DNA of 64,000 nt, taken from NCBI RefSeq assembly GCF_029891575.1, contig NZ_JARZHF010000006.1, forward strand, positions 186,001 through 250,000. The letters run 5' to 3'. Origin of the DNA: Salipaludibacillus daqingensis. GTDB taxonomy: Bacteria > Bacillota > Bacilli > Bacillales > Salisediminibacteriaceae. The notes below the pieces were generated by a model. The model ran no database searches and had not been told where the DNA came from. It worked only from the letters and a program-made list of their open reading frames with translations. The position numbers were made by a program, and so were the translations under genes. This document shows, piece by piece, positions 26,751 through 35,544 of the stretch. Positions within the stretch are counted from its first letter, which is position 1. Each line of letters starts with the position of its first letter.

Positions 26751-26888
26751 CGCGCTATCCCTCCAATCCGATAATGTCACTGTATTGTAATGAATACTTA
26801 CTATCGCGACTTTTCTTCTAGTATATAATAACAATATCAGGAAAAGGCCGAGTTCACACAATTGTCAGCTGTAAAGGGGGCGGGACGG
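26751..26888. promoter_or_regulatory. Divergent promoter region between two redox genes
   Basis: 138 bp separate the starts of the oxidoreductase (minus) and the Fe-S protein (plus). A TATAAT at 26824-26829 could be the plus-strand -10, though no good -35 is visible. Confidence 0.4.
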
Positions 26889-27437
26889 ATGGAACAGTAT
26901 CACTTTATCATTCAGGCTGATCGCTGTATTGAGTGTTACTCATGCAGTGCTTCCTGTTATCAGGAACACCGATCAGCACAGGGGGATTTGCCGAGGCGGA
27001 AGATACAGCATCGCACGGGAGATCCGAATTATCCCGTCTATTTATCGATGTCCTGTAATCACTGCCGAAACCCTGTCTGTGTAACCATTTGTCCTAATAA
27101 TAATTATACAAAACGGCGGGATGGCATCGTGGTTCATGATGATACGCATTGTGAAGGGTGTAAGCTGTGTGTGGAAGCTTGTCCTTTTGATGCCCCGCAG
27201 CTGAATCCTATTACCGGAAAAGTAGATAAATGTCACTTCTGTTACGAGCGGCTAAGTGAAGGTTTGGCGCCAGTATGTGTGGCTAATTGTCCCACGGATG
27301 CGCTGAACTATGCGAAATTGTCAGATATCGTGGCAGTGTCTGAGCGCTATAGTGGGAACGATGTACCCATATCACGATTTACTTCACCAGCCATCATCAT
27401 CAAAAAGCAAACTGAATCCAAACAACATTTTCTGTAA
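26889..27437 (+). CDS. 4Fe-4S ferredoxin-type electron transfer subunit (DmsB/PhsB family)
   Basis: 182 residues from the ATG at 26889 (GGGGG upstream); the frame extends back to a TTG at 26862. Sixteen-cysteine pattern for four [4Fe-4S] clusters: CIECYSCSASC, CNHCRNPVCVTICP, CEGCKLCVEACP, and CHFCYERL with CVANCP. This is the electron-transfer subunit of a DMSO-reductase-family enzyme. Its most likely partner is the divergent YoaE-like subunit, because the DmsA operon downstream has its own DmsB. The next gene is a PucR-type regulator 11 bp away. Confidence 0.9.
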   Translation: MEQYHFIIQADRCIECYSCSASCYQEHRSAQGDLPRRKIQHRTGDPNYPVYLSMSCNHCRNPVCVTICPNNNYTKRRDGIVVHDDTHCEGCKLCVEACPFDAPQLNPITGKVDKCHFCYERLSEGLAPVCVANCPTDALNYAKLSDIVAVSERYSGNDVPISRFTSPAIIIKKQTESKQHFL

Positions 27438-27448
27438 GGTGGTCCATT

Positions 27449-29023
27449 ATGAAAACATTGCAGGATTTTCTTCTTTCGTTCCCGTTTAAACATGTAAATC
27501 CGATCACCCCTGTTGGTGCGGAATTGATCAACTATGACAGTATCTCCTCAAAACCGTTTGACACGGGAACATCCTCCGACATACTCGTGTACCTTCCATA
27601 CGTAAACGAAAACCGAAAACGTCTGTCGGATGATGATGTCCTGCAGATCATGCAGCTTCCGCAAGTGGTGGGGGTTTTGATTTATTATCCGCGTGATCTG
27701 CCGATAAGGGAACAGCTTAAGGAGATTTATGAATTGTTCAAGGTACCTGTTGTTCATTTGACGTATCCGTTAAAAGAAACGGTATTACATGAAAAAGCCT
27801 CATCGAACTATCGATTGATTCAGGACACTCACGGTACCACGATTGACGAGCTATTCCAACGGTCCCTGTCTATAAGGACGGCGATGGCTCAACCGGTTAC
27901 GGTGATGGACCAGAACTTCAAATCAGTCACACGTCCATATGAGCCGGAGGCGTCATCGGACTGGATGCAATTTCTGATTCAGTCAAGGAGCAAGTGGCTA
28001 CAGCTGTATTATTTTCATCCAGAGCGTTTTGTTTACGAAGCGGGTAATCAGTCCACAACGTTATCCTGTTACCCGGTGTATGTACAAGAAGAAATCCGTT
28101 ATTTTCTAATCACGCCTAAAACCGACGTGGAATGGTATGGGCGTTTGCTTGAGTATTACGCGCTCCTGCTTTCTTTGGTTAGTCAGCAGGAGGAAAAAGT
28201 AGATGAGCTGCATCTGACATTCAAGAGTCATTTCCTCCACGATCTTCTATATAATAACTTCAAATCGGAACAAGCGCTGCTAGAGCAGGCTGCCACTTGG
28301 GGTTGGAATCTCAATGAACCTAACGAGCTGGTTGTTATTCGCGTTGCTGCAGGTGAGAACAGTCAACATCTTCTGCATGAAGGCTGGCGCACTGAACTAT
28401 TTGATAAATTGTTGAAACGATTCAGGCAGGATCATCCTACGGGAATGATCGAACCGTTTCAGAATGATATTGTGCTGATTCTTAGGATGGGTCTAAGCGG
28501 GAGGTTAAAAGAGTATTTGCAAAAAGTGATCACACGTTATATGGAAGATTCCGAAGGTATTATTATTAAAGCGGGAATTGGGAAATGCTACCCGAAAACG
28601 AAGGAGTTAAACAAGAGTTATCAGGAAGCGATGATGGCCCTGAAGCTCGGTCATGAATGGTCACGGGAAAATAATGTGTTTCATATCGAAGATTTAGGTG
28701 TACTTCGTCTCCTTTTTTATTTGAATCAGGATCATCTGGTGGAATTCAGTTCGTCTTATCTCCAGCCCTTGATCGACTCAGATCAACAGCACCAAACGGA
28801 CTATCTGGAAACACTGAAGCAGTGGATAATTCATGATACCAGTGTTCAGGATACTGCTGAAGCGATGCATTTTCATCCGAATACGCTCCGAAAAAGGTTG
28901 CAAAAGGTCAACAATCTGCTCGGTGTTGATATTTACAATCATGAGGACTTCGTGAACATTAGCATCGCCGTGAAAATTCACACTATCGATTTTTTTCAGA
29001 CAAACGTCAAAAATTTGTCATGA
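27449..29023 (+). CDS. PucR/CdaR-type transcriptional regulator
   Basis: 524 residues. N-terminal PucR-like domain (about 1-130), a middle region with a degenerate GGDEF-like fold (about 270-400; AGIGKCYPKTKELNKSYQEA) and a C-terminal PucR helix-turn-helix (about 455-510; TAEAMHFHPNTLRKRLQKVN). No receiver domain. Family members sense small molecules and control purine, sugar-acid or amino-acid catabolism. Here it sits between two molybdoenzyme units, co-transcribed with the Fe-S gene, so it probably regulates one or both. Ligand unknown. Confidence 0.87.
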   Translation: MKTLQDFLLSFPFKHVNPITPVGAELINYDSISSKPFDTGTSSDILVYLPYVNENRKRLSDDDVLQIMQLPQVVGVLIYYPRDLPIREQLKEIYELFKVPVVHLTYPLKETVLHEKASSNYRLIQDTHGTTIDELFQRSLSIRTAMAQPVTVMDQNFKSVTRPYEPEASSDWMQFLIQSRSKWLQLYYFHPERFVYEAGNQSTTLSCYPVYVQEEIRYFLITPKTDVEWYGRLLEYYALLLSLVSQQEEKVDELHLTFKSHFLHDLLYNNFKSEQALLEQAATWGWNLNEPNELVVIRVAAGENSQHLLHEGWRTELFDKLLKRFRQDHPTGMIEPFQNDIVLILRMGLSGRLKEYLQKVITRYMEDSEGIIIKAGIGKCYPKTKELNKSYQEAMMALKLGHEWSRENNVFHIEDLGVLRLLFYLNQDHLVEFSSSYLQPLIDSDQQHQTDYLETLKQWIIHDTSVQDTAEAMHFHPNTLRKRLQKVNNLLGVDIYNHEDFVNISIAVKIHTIDFFQTNVKNLS

Positions 29024-29028
29024 TTTCA

Positions 29029-29072
29029 TAAAAAGCAACTTTCTCTTTTTTGAGGGGGGTTGCTTTTTTATG
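29029..29072 (+). terminator. Terminator after the PucR-type regulator
   Basis: Stem AAAAAGCAAC (about 29030-29040) with GTTGCTTTTTT (about 29058-29068), ending in T-rich sequence. Confidence 0.8.
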
Positions 29073-29120
29073 TGTTTTCACAATTCAGACATGTTTTCTC
29101 CTTTAATTACCATCTAACGG

Positions 29121-29166
29121 TGTGATGCGTCACAGTCTGTGATCATGAATAATGTGCAGAAGCACA
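29121..29166 (+). promoter_or_regulatory. Tandem palindromes upstream of the torD-dmsABC operon
   Basis: Two 14-bp palindromes share the form TGTGN-N4-NCACA: TGTGATGCGTCACA (29121-29134) and TGTGCAGAAGCACA (29153-29166), 32 bp apart centre to centre, about three helical turns. The first overlaps a third palindrome, TCACAGTCTGTGA. They resemble Crp/Fnr sites except that the spacer is 4 rather than 6 bp. Likely operators for the anaerobic respiration operon; the binding protein is unknown. Confidence 0.6.
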
Positions 29167-29248
29167 TCTTCAAACCTAGTGTAATGAACTAAACTGTAAG
29201 TAAGTTCATTTTTTCACATTCTAATAAACGTAAGGGAGGAGGGATACG

Positions 29249-29923
29249 ATGACACAAGCAACAGATCTAGACGTTCGACCACTGATGGAAGTCCGTATTT
29301 ATTATTATGACTTGTTAAGACGACTGTTCAGGCAAGAGCCGGATCAGATGCTACTGGATGAAATTAACGAAATCACTGCTGGTGAGATGCCTTTTGAAGA
29401 AGATGAATCACTACTGGCAGAAGGTAAAAAGCTTATGCAAAACACATTGTCACAAGAAGCGACTCTGGACACATTGCATTGGGATTACACCCGTATGTTT
29501 ATCGGGCCTTACCGATTACCGGCACCGATTTGGGAATCAGCCTACACGAACAAGGATGGTCTTCTGTTTCAAAACGAAACGAGGGAAATTCGCCTTCATT
29601 ATTTAAAATACAGTTTTTTACCTGCTCAGTATCACAAGGAGGCTGATGATCACCTAGGATTGGAACTTGATTTTATGTACCAGCTGAGTTGCATGACGAG
29701 GGATGCATATGAAAAGGAGGACTTGCTCCGTCTGATGGAGCTATTGGCGGATCAACAGTCGTTTCTGGACAGTCATCTCAGAAACTGGCTGCCTGCATTC
29801 ATTCATAATGTGTCCGTTTCGGCGGATACGGATTTTTACCGTGGAGCCGTTAAGATGTTGGATGGAGTGACTGCACTTGACCAAGATGCGTTGCATGAAT
29901 TAAAAGCGGAATGTCTTAAATGA
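29249..29923 (+). CDS. TorD/DmsD-family molybdoenzyme chaperone
   Basis: 224 residues, all-helical. It has the TorD-family pattern: the N-terminal helix RIYYYDLLRRLF, the core DYTRMFIGPYRLPAPIWESA, which fits the family's F-x-GP...PP/AP-W-ES signature, and a helical C-half. These chaperones bind the twin-arginine leader and apo-form of their molybdoenzyme until cofactor insertion. Located 25 bp before dmsA. Ribosome binding site GGGAGGAGGG. Confidence 0.9.
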   Translation: MTQATDLDVRPLMEVRIYYYDLLRRLFRQEPDQMLLDEINEITAGEMPFEEDESLLAEGKKLMQNTLSQEATLDTLHWDYTRMFIGPYRLPAPIWESAYTNKDGLLFQNETREIRLHYLKYSFLPAQYHKEADDHLGLELDFMYQLSCMTRDAYEKEDLLRLMELLADQQSFLDSHLRNWLPAFIHNVSVSADTDFYRGAVKMLDGVTALDQDALHELKAECLK

Positions 29924-29948
29924 CGAATGATCTTCGGAGGTGATTGAA

Positions 29949-32552
29949 ATGGCAAGTCTGGTTAAAAAAGCACTGGATAAAAAATTCAGTCGAAAGGCAT
30001 TTATCGGCTGGTCAGCGGCATTAACTGCAGCAGCTGCAGCACCGACTTACGGGCTCAAGAAGATTGATTCCAAGGTGGCTGCGGAAAAGTTGGAAGAAGA
30101 AGGATACTGGGTGGCAGCGTCCTGTTGGCATAACTGCGGTGGACGTTGTCTGAATAAAGGATTTGTTGTGGACGGGATTGTAACGAAGCAGAAAACAGAT
30201 GATACACATGAGGATACACCGGACTATCCGCAGCAGCGCGGTTGTGCCCGCGGACGTTCCCAACGCCATCAGGTGTTTGGTGTGGACCGGTTGAAATACC
30301 CGATGAAACGCAAGCACTGGGAACCGGGCGGAGGTAACAAGGAGCTTCGCGGCCGTGATGAATGGGTGCGTCTGGACTGGGATGAGGCTTTGGATCTCGT
30401 AGCAGATGAACTGAAGCGCGTGAAAGAAAACTACGGTAACAAATCGATTATCGGTTCGAGCCGATTGATAAATCACTATGGTGGAGCACTGGTCCGATGG
30501 GGGTCTTCATCATCAGGTGCATGGGGCAAGCCACAACAGCATATGGCAGCTAACCTTTCCTGGGGCGGCAGTGATCGTCTCGATTGGCGAAATGCCAAGC
30601 TGATTGTCATGTGGGGATCAAATCCGGCATGGAGTAACGGTGGAAATCCGCAGTATAACCTGCTTCAGGCAAAGAAAGCAGGAGCGAAATTCATCTTTGT
30701 CGATCCGTTTATTAATCCGTCTATCAAGTCACTGGATGCAGAATTTATTCCGTGTCGGCCTGGAACGGATACGGCATTGCTTCTGGCAATGGCTCATTAT
30801 ATGATCGAACATGATTTACAGGATCAGGAGTTCTTGGACAAATGCACCGTTGGTTTTGATCGGGACAATATGCCAGGGGGCGCTGATCCTGAAGAGAACT
30901 TCAAGGATTATGTCCTGGGGACCTATGACGGTGTTCCGAAAACTCCAGAATGGGCTTCGGAAATCTGTGGCACACCACCGGAAAAGATCCGGATGTTCGC
31001 ACAGGAAATCGGTACGACGAAGCCGATGATCTTCCAATCGTCTTTTGCTCCGGCGAGAACTTACCGGGGACAGCAGTTCTGTCAGGCATTTTTGACGGTT
31101 GGCTGGATGACGGGTAACGTTGGTAAACCAGGTGCCGGTGTCTTTACATTGAACTATGCACGGAATCAAAGCTACGGTGGAAAAACCCTTGTTATGCCAG
31201 GTGGCCGTGGAATCGAAAATCCAGAAAATCCTTTGTTTCCGGGAGTGACGTTCGGTCCTTATGACGGTTACCGGTTTGCGGAACCGAAGCGTACGGATTT
31301 CCATGGGATGGCGTATACGGAAACTTATGATGCGATTTTGAACAGTGAATACACGGCGACGGTACGCGGTAAGGTTCCGTGTGATATCCGCATGATCTGG
31401 AAAGTTCGTAACGGCAGTGGCGATAATTTCCTGAATCAGTCGTCGGATATCCAAAAAGGGATTAAGGCCTTTAGAAAGCTTGATTCGATTATCACGAACG
31501 ACATTGTGCTTTCCACCATATCCAAATACGCAGATATCGTCCTCCCGGCAACGACTGAATGGGAAAAAGAAGGGCGGATCAACACAGGAAACCCTGAAGC
31601 GATTTTTATTGCCAACAAGGTAACGGAACCGCTTTTTGAAGCGCGAACCGAAGAGTGGATGGAAATTGAGCTGGGCAAGCGTCTTGGTATTGATGAGGAG
31701 ACCTTGTATCCAATCAGTGAGAAGCAGCAATTTTTCAACAGTCTCGCAGGTTCACAGGTGATAAAAGACAACGGGGAAGACTATGAGCTGCTGGTGACGA
31801 TTACAAAGGAAGACATCAAGGACTGGGGTGTTGAAGGTGAACCCCAAAAGGGCCGAATCGCGCTGGATGAGCTATTGGAGAAAGGATCTTACCAAGTGCC
31901 GCGTTCACCGGATGATAAGTTAGGTGATGTTAAAGGAAAGGCATTTGTGGATGATCCAGAAGAAAATCCACTAGATACAGAATCGGGAAAGCTTGAAATT
32001 CACTGCCAGACACTGGCCGATGAGATCGAAGCATACGGCTTTACCACACTGGCGCCAATTGCAAAATACGAGCCGCCGATTGAAGGGTATGAGGACACAT
32101 TTGAGGATTGGGAAAACAAAGAAAAAGGTGAATTCCCATTCCAGCTTGTTACCATTCACTATCCAAGAAGAAGCCATTCGGTTTTTGACAATGTGCCACA
32201 GCTCCGTGAAGCATTTCCGCAGGAGTTTGTGATGAACAAACGCGACGCTGATAAGCTGGGTTTAAAAGATGGCGAAACCGTTCTGATTCGAAGCCGTCAT
32301 GGGAAGGTAATCCGTCATCTGTTTACGACAGAAACGTTGATGCCTGGTGTGGTCAGTCTGGGTGAAGGAGCCTGGGTTGATCTTGATGAGGAAACCGGCA
32401 TTGACCGTGCTGGCGCGACGAACATGCTGAATGGTGCCCATCTAAGCGGTCAAGGTGAAGAGCCTTGGAACACATGCAACGTAACTGTGGAGAAATACAA
32501 TGGCAAACCGTTAAAGTCCGATGAACATTGGGATCAACGGGTGATATTCTAA
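29949..32552 (+). CDS. dmsA: DMSO reductase-family catalytic subunit (DmsA-like)
   Basis: About 867 residues from the ATG at 29949 (GGAGG upstream). The N-terminus has a Tat-like leader, SRKAFIGW followed by an Ala-rich helix, though with RK rather than RR. The [4Fe-4S] ligands CWHNCGGRC and GCARGRS match DmsA. Other DmsA-like stretches are DRLKYPMKR, RWGSSSSGAW (Ser as the likely Mo ligand), CRPGTDTALLLAMAHYM and GAWVDLDEETG. With DmsB, DmsC and TorD beside it, this is a menaquinol-linked reductase on the outer face of the membrane, probably reducing DMSO or an S-, N- or metalloid oxide. Substrate not proven. Confidence 0.9.
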   Translation: MASLVKKALDKKFSRKAFIGWSAALTAAAAAPTYGLKKIDSKVAAEKLEEEGYWVAASCWHNCGGRCLNKGFVVDGIVTKQKTDDTHEDTPDYPQQRGCARGRSQRHQVFGVDRLKYPMKRKHWEPGGGNKELRGRDEWVRLDWDEALDLVADELKRVKENYGNKSIIGSSRLINHYGGALVRWGSSSSGAWGKPQQHMAANLSWGGSDRLDWRNAKLIVMWGSNPAWSNGGNPQYNLLQAKKAGAKFIFVDPFINPSIKSLDAEFIPCRPGTDTALLLAMAHYMIEHDLQDQEFLDKCTVGFDRDNMPGGADPEENFKDYVLGTYDGVPKTPEWASEICGTPPEKIRMFAQEIGTTKPMIFQSSFAPARTYRGQQFCQAFLTVGWMTGNVGKPGAGVFTLNYARNQSYGGKTLVMPGGRGIENPENPLFPGVTFGPYDGYRFAEPKRTDFHGMAYTETYDAILNSEYTATVRGKVPCDIRMIWKVRNGSGDNFLNQSSDIQKGIKAFRKLDSIITNDIVLSTISKYADIVLPATTEWEKEGRINTGNPEAIFIANKVTEPLFEARTEEWMEIELGKRLGIDEETLYPISEKQQFFNSLAGSQVIKDNGEDYELLVTITKEDIKDWGVEGEPQKGRIALDELLEKGSYQVPRSPDDKLGDVKGKAFVDDPEENPLDTESGKLEIHCQTLADEIEAYGFTTLAPIAKYEPPIEGYEDTFEDWENKEKGEFPFQLVTIHYPRRSHSVFDNVPQLREAFPQEFVMNKRDADKLGLKDGETVLIRSRHGKVIRHLFTTETLMPGVVSLGEGAWVDLDEETGIDRAGATNMLNGAHLSGQGEEPWNTCNVTVEKYNGKPLKSDEHWDQRVIF

Positions 32553-32566
32553 GGAGGTGACCGATC

Positions 32567-33118
32567 ATGGGACAAAAAGGATTCTATATTGATTCAACAG
32601 TGTGTTCAGGCTGTAAGGTATGTTCCGTTTCCTGTAAAGATGTCAATGACTTAAAAGTTGGCGTCAACTACCGGCGGGTGTATGAATTCGAAGGAGGACG
32701 ATTCCCGGATACGTGGGGTTTCTTCCTGTCAGTCAGCTGTAATCACTGTGATGAACCGAAGTGTGCGGAGAACTGTCCGACAGGGGCGATTTATAAACGT
32801 ACTGAAGATGGATTGGTGGTGCATGACGATGATAAATGCGTTGGCTGTAAAATGTGTTTATGGTCCTGCCCCTATGAAGGGCCTCAATACAATCGTGAAA
32901 CAGGAAAAGCGGGCAAGTGCGACGGCTGCGTTGATTTGGTCGACGAAGGTCAGAAACCCGCATGCGTGGATGCCTGCGTGATGCGTGCTCTCGATTTTGG
33001 TGACATGGAGGAGCTTCGGGCGAAGTACGGAGACGGTGTTGAACTGAAGGTTTTTGCAGATAAAGGCATCACACATCCGAACGTCATCGTTAATGCAATT
33101 CCTGAGGCTGAAAAATAA
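32567..33118 (+). CDS. dmsB: DmsB-like 4Fe-4S electron transfer subunit
   Basis: 183 residues. Four [4Fe-4S] motifs: CSGCKVCSVSC, CNHCDEPKCAENCP, CVGCKMCLWSCP and CDGCVDLV with CVDACV. It carries electrons from the DmsC quinol site to the catalytic subunit. GGAGGTG lies 8 nt before the ATG. Between dmsA and dmsC, in the standard A-B-C order. Confidence 0.93.
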   Translation: MGQKGFYIDSTVCSGCKVCSVSCKDVNDLKVGVNYRRVYEFEGGRFPDTWGFFLSVSCNHCDEPKCAENCPTGAIYKRTEDGLVVHDDDKCVGCKMCLWSCPYEGPQYNRETGKAGKCDGCVDLVDEGQKPACVDACVMRALDFGDMEELRAKYGDGVELKVFADKGITHPNVIVNAIPEAEK

Positions 33119-33139
33119 GGGGTAAAGGAGGTAATTCAA

Positions 33140-34012
33140 ATGTTTCATGTACTTGCTGAAGAATGGCAGCTACTGTTGTTTACGCTGATGATGCAAGCGG
33201 CTGTCGGAACGTTTATGTTTGTTGTCATTGTTCGCAGTCAGTCTAAGTTAGAAATAAACCTTCGGGAAAAAATCACCCGAACAGGATTGATTTTTACAGG
33301 TCCATTGGTGGTCATCGGGATTTTGCTTTCGGCTTTCCATCTAGGAGATCCTTTTGGCGCTTACCGTTCGATCATGAACGTTTCCACATCCTGGCTTAGT
33401 CGCGAAATTCTATTTACGGGCTTGTTCTTTGTGATGTGGGCTGTGGCCTTTATTCTTGACCGGAAAGGGAAGTGGAATACCTTGTATGGCTGGGTGACGG
33501 TAATGGTAGGGGCCGCTGCCATCGTCAGTATGGCTAGCATTTACGCCACATCCATCATCCCGGCCTGGTCGAACTTTAATACGTATTTGACCTTCTTTGG
33601 AACAGCAGTTTTCTTCGGGGCATCAATCATGATCTTGATAATCATGAGGGTGAGCATTGAAAAGACGGAACAGGTTCAAACTATTCTGAGATCTCTGGCT
33701 GTAACCGGTGGAGTGGTATTAATTGTACAATTGGCGTATATTCCTATTTTTTTGAGCGGATTAACAACTGCAGGAGCGTCAGGTATTCAGTCTCTTGAGG
33801 TGATGTCCAATCAGCATATTTGGTCGATAATGCTAAGATGGGCACTGTCACTGGGAGGGATTGGTTTGATCTTGTACGCACTGTTTAGAAACAAAGCGAT
33901 ACAAACGAAGCAGTACGGTTTGTTTTATGCCGCATTTTCAATGATTCTTGTCGGTGAGTTTCTCGGTCGTTATTTATTCTATGCAACAGGCGTACCGATG
34001 TTTATTGGGTAA
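33140..34012 (+). CDS. dmsC: DmsC-like membrane anchor subunit
   Basis: 290 residues with eight predicted membrane helices, as in DmsC. The conserved stretch HLGDPFGAYR followed by STSWLSREIL matches the family's HLG...SWLSREI signature. It oxidises menaquinol and passes electrons to DmsB. AAGGAGG precedes the ATG. Confidence 0.92.
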   Translation: MFHVLAEEWQLLLFTLMMQAAVGTFMFVVIVRSQSKLEINLREKITRTGLIFTGPLVVIGILLSAFHLGDPFGAYRSIMNVSTSWLSREILFTGLFFVMWAVAFILDRKGKWNTLYGWVTVMVGAAAIVSMASIYATSIIPAWSNFNTYLTFFGTAVFFGASIMILIIMRVSIEKTEQVQTILRSLAVTGGVVLIVQLAYIPIFLSGLTTAGASGIQSLEVMSNQHIWSIMLRWALSLGGIGLILYALFRNKAIQTKQYGLFYAAFSMILVGEFLGRYLFYATGVPMFIG

Positions 34013-34043
34013 TGATTGATTCACATGAAAGGGGATGTCCAAC

Positions 34044-35321
34044 ATGAAAAGCATGACGAATGATTTGATACACGTGCAGAACCCTGATTTTCAGGCGTAT
34101 CTGAGGAGGTATGAACAGATCCGGAGGCAGACGGATCAGGCTATCGAATCCTTGGGGATTTCTTTCGGCTGTTCGGAAGGGGAATGTAATCTCAACTTCG
34201 ATGAAGACGCAAGGGTTGTGTCGAGAAATCATAACAAGAGTCATTTCGTGAATTGGATTTCCCCTGCATGTGTCGCCTGTCAAACAGGCGAAAAAAGCCA
34301 TACGTCGTTTATTTCGTTTAAATGTCACAAGTCCTGTTATTTTTGTTTTAATAATAATCAGGAAAATTATGCTGAGTTCCAGGTAAGGAACAATAACCCT
34401 GTACTTGAACTCGAGCGGTTACTGAATCAGGGTGAAACGTTTGAACATATAGCCTTAACTGGAGGAGAGCCCCTGCTACATCCGAGGGAAAGTGTAGCGT
34501 TTTTCCAATTTGTTCAGGAGCGCTCGCCGAAAACTTATACACGGCTATACACAGCAGGCGATTTATTGAACCGGATACTGTTGAAAGCTCTTGGCGATGC
34601 GGGACTTGATGAAATCCGCTTCAGCGTCAAACAGGACGAGACATTAGATCAACATGAGAAGTTGTTCAATCTGATGAAGCAGGCGAAGTCGTTTGTTCCA
34701 AAGGTTGTCGTGGAGATGCCGGTGATTCCTGGAACGCTTTCGGAAATGAAAGAATTGCTTCAGAGGCTGGATTCACTCGGAATTGATGGCATTAACCTGC
34801 TTGAATTCTGCTTTCCAATCCAAAATCCTGCACCGTTTATTGAGCGGGGTTTCAAGTTGAAGTATCCGCCTTTTGAGACCTATTACAACTACTGGTACGC
34901 CGGTGGACTGGCGATTGATGAGAGCCAGAGAATGTGTAAGGAACTGCTGCTTTATTCAGTAGAGAAGGGATTGTCCCTTGGTGTACACTACTGCTCACTG
35001 GAGAATAAGCATACAGGCCAGTTGTATCAGCAGAATAAAGCGATCACGGATGATCCGGTCAGAACCTTCTCAGAAGAAGACTATTTTCTGAAGTCTGCTA
35101 AGGTGTTCGGTGAGGACATTGATAAAGTGAAACGATTGTTTGACGAGCAAGGATTAGCAGGTTACGAAGTGAACCGTGAACATAAGTACATTGAATTTTC
35201 CGTTGGTTACATCCATCGGGTACAGGAACAGCTGAATGTGGAAATCGGGATATCCTGCTCGGTCATTGAGCAGGATCCAACGGGTAATGTGTTCAGGGAA
35301 GTTACTATTACACCACTATGA
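34044..35321 (+). CDS. Radical SAM enzyme of the dms operon, uncharacterised
   Basis: About 425 residues. The ATG at 34044 is preferred over the in-frame ATG at 34035, which abuts the GGGG ribosome binding site. Cluster motif KCHKSCYFCFN (about residue 100) fits CX3CX2C, with Phe/Tyr neighbours usual for the family; GGEPLLHP binds SAM. A preceding CVAC and later cysteines (CFPIQ, MCKELLL, HYCSLEN) may bind auxiliary clusters, but there is no clear SPASM domain. It begins 31 bp after dmsC and precedes the operon terminator, so it is likely co-transcribed. Known dms operons do not need such an enzyme; it may mature the reductase or its cofactor. Function unknown. Confidence 0.82.
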   Translation: MKSMTNDLIHVQNPDFQAYLRRYEQIRRQTDQAIESLGISFGCSEGECNLNFDEDARVVSRNHNKSHFVNWISPACVACQTGEKSHTSFISFKCHKSCYFCFNNNQENYAEFQVRNNNPVLELERLLNQGETFEHIALTGGEPLLHPRESVAFFQFVQERSPKTYTRLYTAGDLLNRILLKALGDAGLDEIRFSVKQDETLDQHEKLFNLMKQAKSFVPKVVVEMPVIPGTLSEMKELLQRLDSLGIDGINLLEFCFPIQNPAPFIERGFKLKYPPFETYYNYWYAGGLAIDESQRMCKELLLYSVEKGLSLGVHYCSLENKHTGQLYQQNKAITDDPVRTFSEEDYFLKSAKVFGEDIDKVKRLFDEQGLAGYEVNREHKYIEFSVGYIHRVQEQLNVEIGISCSVIEQDPTGNVFREVTITPL

Positions 35322-35375
35322 ACAGTAACCTCCATCAACAAGTTGAAAAAGAAGAGAAAAATTCCTGAATTGAAC

Positions 35376-35425
35376 TGCACCTCCAATTGTTAGACACTAT
35401 CTAACAATTGGAGGTGCATTTTTTA
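35376..35425 (+). terminator. Strong terminator of the dms operon
   Basis: A perfect 19-bp stem (35376-35394 with 35400-35418) and 5-nt loop are followed by TTTTTT, 54 bases after the radical SAM stop. Confidence 0.95.
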
Positions 35426-35544
35426 TGGTTTTCTTCAAGTTTGATGTTGTCAGAATTACTTTAATAACATACAGTAATATTGAAATTCAATAGCATAGAT
35501 GCTATCATATTGGTAATAATATAATAAAGAAAAGGACAAATTAA

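Noticed and set aside
29121-29134. Classical Fnr/Crp box upstream of torD
   Set aside because: The half-sites TGTGA and TCACA are separated by 4 bp rather than 6, so it is reported as an unidentified palindrome.
30816-31730. 304-codon open frame antisense to dmsA
   Set aside because: It lies entirely within a strongly conserved gene on the other strand, without a ribosome binding site; a shadow of G+C-rich codon use.
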